A stretch of DNA of 13,859 nt, from the NCBI GenBank assembly GCA_919901895.1, contig CAKKQI010000090.1, positions 1 through 13,859 of the forward strand. Direction: 5' to 3'. Every line of letters begins with the position of its first letter. The stretch's first letter is position 1. Below are positions 12,578 through 13,859 of this stretch, one piece after another. The notes below the pieces were generated by a model. The model worked only from the letters and a program-made list of their open reading frames with translations. It was not told the DNA's origin and ran no database searches. A program made the position numbers and the translations under genes. Origin of the DNA: Candidatus Brocadiaceae bacterium (lineage in GTDB: Bacteria > Planctomycetota > MHYJ01 > JACQXL01 > CAKKQI01).

Positions 12578-12626
12578 ATCTGTGTAATCTTTTTTACTCT
12601 GTGTAATCGTTAAGTAATCAGTGGTT
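12578..12626 (-). repeat. GATTACACAGA repeat unit (copy 2), overlapping an M16 stop codon
   Basis: On the minus strand TAACCACTGATTAC (12626-12613) is followed by GATTACACAGAG and GATTACACAGAT. The order TAACCAC, GATTAC, then GATTACACAGA units matches the copy at 1807-1847. The first motif is read as the last codons of the upstream M16 gene (T-N-H-stop), so the repeat supplies its end and fills the spacer to the next M16 gene. Confidence 0.75.
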
Positions 12627-13859
12627 AGTCTTTTTAACTAAAACCGCCACGGTCCGGTTGGCCGGCATAAAATATTTCTTAGCCGCCTTCAAAATATCTT
12701 CCTGGGTTACCGCTTTATGCCGGTCAACCTTATCCGATAAATATTTCCAGGAAAACATTACTTCATAATTACCCAACTGCGAAGTCATCCCGGCATTGGA
12801 ACGCAGGTCTCTTAAGAAACCGGCTTCTAATTGTTTTTTCGCCCGGTTGAGTTCCACCAGACTGACCGGCTGGTTTTTTAACAGTTCCAATTCTTCATAA
12901 ATGGCTTTTTCCACCTCTTCGGTCGTCTGCGGATGTTTCGGGGTGGCGCTAATCATAAAAGTTCCGGGGTATTTACCGGTGCCATTGGAAGAACCGATTT
13001 GTAAGCATAATTGCTGGTCCACCACTAATTTTTTATAAAAACGGGAAGTGCGGCCGGAGGAAAGAATCATATCAGCCAGGTCAAGAATATAATCATCATC
13101 GTGGCCGATGGTCGTAGTATGATAGCCGATTAAGATTCGCGGCTCGGCTTCAAATTCTAAAACAACCCGGCGTTCGCCCTGTTGCTCCGGTTCGACCGTA
13201 ACTATTTCAGACGGGGGCGGCTGGGCCGGAATCGGTTCAAAATATTTTTTCATTAACTGCATCACTTCATCGGTTTTAACATTACCGACTACAATCGCCA
13301 CGGCATTATTGGGTGCGTAATATTGCTGCCAGTATCGGTAAACTTGCTCCGGCGTCAGCGACTGAATATCACTCCGCCAGCCGATCACCGGCCAGCGCAG
13401 AGGGTGCGCCTGGTAAATGGTGGATTGAAACAGGGCATAAAGCGCGCCATCCGGGTTGTCTTCAGTTCTCGTCCGCCGTTCTTCCAGAATCACATCGCGT
13501 TCCGAATAAAATCCGCGCAGAATCGGTTTAGTCATCCGGTCCGATTCCAGCCAGGCCCAGAGTTCTAACTTATTGGCCGGTAACTCGCAATAATAACTGG
13601 TGATATAAGAGGAAGTGCTGGCATTAAGCCCCTGGGCGCCGTGGCTCTGGTAGATCTGGGAGATTTCCTTGGGAATAACGTATTGACGGTGTATTTTCAA
13701 AAGAGATTCTAATTCGGTTTCCAGCGTTTTAATTTCTTCGTCCGCCGCCGGGGACGATTGAGCTACGCCCCCCATAAATAATGAGTCCTTATGCTGTAAC
13801 GAAATCCCGCCGCCCGATAGGGCGAGCCTCCCGCCATAAGGGCGAGGTTCGCCTTCGGG
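12618..13859 (-). CDS. M16 family zinc peptidase, likely catalytic subunit, 5' end outside window
   Basis: The frame stays open from the stop at 12618 to the window edge, about 413 codons. The visible part has M16 features: HGAQGLNASTSSYITSYYCELP, LWAWLESDRM, and YSERDVILEERRTRTEDNP, whose EE pair (98-99, counting from the ATG at 13775) holds the likely third zinc ligand. A second M16 half follows (RILIGYHTTTIGHDDDYILDLADMILSSG). The HxxEH motif that must precede these is not in view. An ATG at 13775 with AAGGA 10 nt upstream would give a 385-residue protein lacking it, so I favour a longer gene starting outside the window. The first visible codons are encoded by a GC-rich palindromic repeat. 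Its partner is the non-catalytic M16 lipoprotein downstream. The last residues (TNH) come from a dispersed repeat. Confidence 0.85.
   Translation of the reverse strand, partial: PEGEPRPYGGRLALSGGGISLQHKDSLFMGGVAQSSPAADEEIKTLETELESLLKIHRQYVIPKEISQIYQSHGAQGLNASTSSYITSYYCELPANKLELWAWLESDRMTKPILRGFYSERDVILEERRTRTEDNPDGALYALFQSTIYQAHPLRWPVIGWRSDIQSLTPEQVYRYWQQYYAPNNAVAIVVGNVKTDEVMQLMKKYFEPIPAQPPPSEIVTVEPEQQGERRVVLEFEAEPRILIGYHTTTIGHDDDYILDLADMILSSGRTSRFYKKLVVDQQLCLQIGSSNGTGKYPGTFMISATPKHPQTTEEVEKAIYEELELLKNQPVSLVELNRAKKQLEAGFLRDLRSNAGMTSQLGNYEVMFSWKYLSDKVDRHKAVTQEDILKAAKKYFMPANRTVAVLVKKTNH
13821..13853. repeat. Palindromic repeat related to the pre-mlaD element, inside the M16 frame
   Basis: GGCGAGCCTC faces GAGGTTCGCC (one G-T pair) around a 13-nt centre. 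The stretch CCTCCCGCC..AAGGGCGAGG closely matches the reverse complement of the element at 9494-9525. It is read in frame as GEPRPYGGRLA in the M16 peptidase frame. The adjacent CGCCCGATAGGGCG (13811-13824) adds another small palindrome. Confidence 0.65.

Noticed and set aside
12618..13775. Complete 385-residue M16 peptidase starting at 13775
   Set aside because: It would lack the HxxEH zinc motif and first strands of the domain, while the frame remains open to the window edge; treated as 5'-partial.

Overview
This is a 13.9-kb chromosomal stretch from a Gram-negative-type (diderm) bacterium. An Mla-type lipid transporter and a lipobox-bearing M16 peptidase both imply an outer membrane. The moderate GC content, the many short GC-rich palindromes scattered within and between genes, and the gene mix recall poorly cultivated lineages (Omnitrophota, Planctomycetota relatives and similar candidate phyla). 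That placement is an impression from memory; the window carries no rRNA or other lineage marker.

Layout. Positions 1-1729, minus strand: an unidentified membrane-anchored protein (cut by the window start), an ECF sigma factor, a 424-bp spacer filled by a nested palindromic repeat, and an RsbW-like anti-sigma/serine kinase ATPase. Positions 1730-2057: repeat-rich spacer ending in a promoter very close to the start of ruvX (plus strand). Positions 2482-3203: a tiny ORF at the ruvX stop, an attC-like site and an MntA/HepT (MNT-HEPN) toxin-antitoxin pair (minus). Positions 3235-4992: a bacterial family-X DNA polymerase with a PHP domain (minus). Positions 5100-7780: the tldD-tldE (pmbA) protease pair, stop and start codons overlapping (minus). 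Positions 7872-10802: a plus-strand mlaE-mlaF-mlaD operon. Positions 10841-11037: a decayed AbrB-type antitoxin. Positions 11044-13859: two M16 peptidase subunits (minus), the upstream one running off the window edge.

How the genes work together. MlaE (permease), MlaF (ATPase) and MlaD (MCE protein with a long coiled coil and a predicted beta-barrel-like C-terminus) look like a minimal lipid transporter that may span the envelope without MlaA, MlaB or MlaC. The MlaF is atypical: its ABC signature and switch histidine are both replaced. The M16 genes form the usual pair of one putatively catalytic and one non-catalytic subunit. TldD and TldE form a heteromeric metalloprotease. The sigma factor and the RsbW-like kinase may form a regulatory circuit, but their pairing is unproven.

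The most unusual feature is the set of short palindromic elements. One class (CCCCGAT-N3/4-ATCGGGG and relatives) occurs in a spacer and in frame inside polX, mlaF and mlaD. A second type is inserted in frame in polX. A third occurs before mlaD, flanked by a 9-bp direct repeat and supplying its Shine-Dalgarno sequence, and again inside the M16 reading frame. A GATTACACAG-type repeat occurs twice and supplies the stop codon of one M16 gene.
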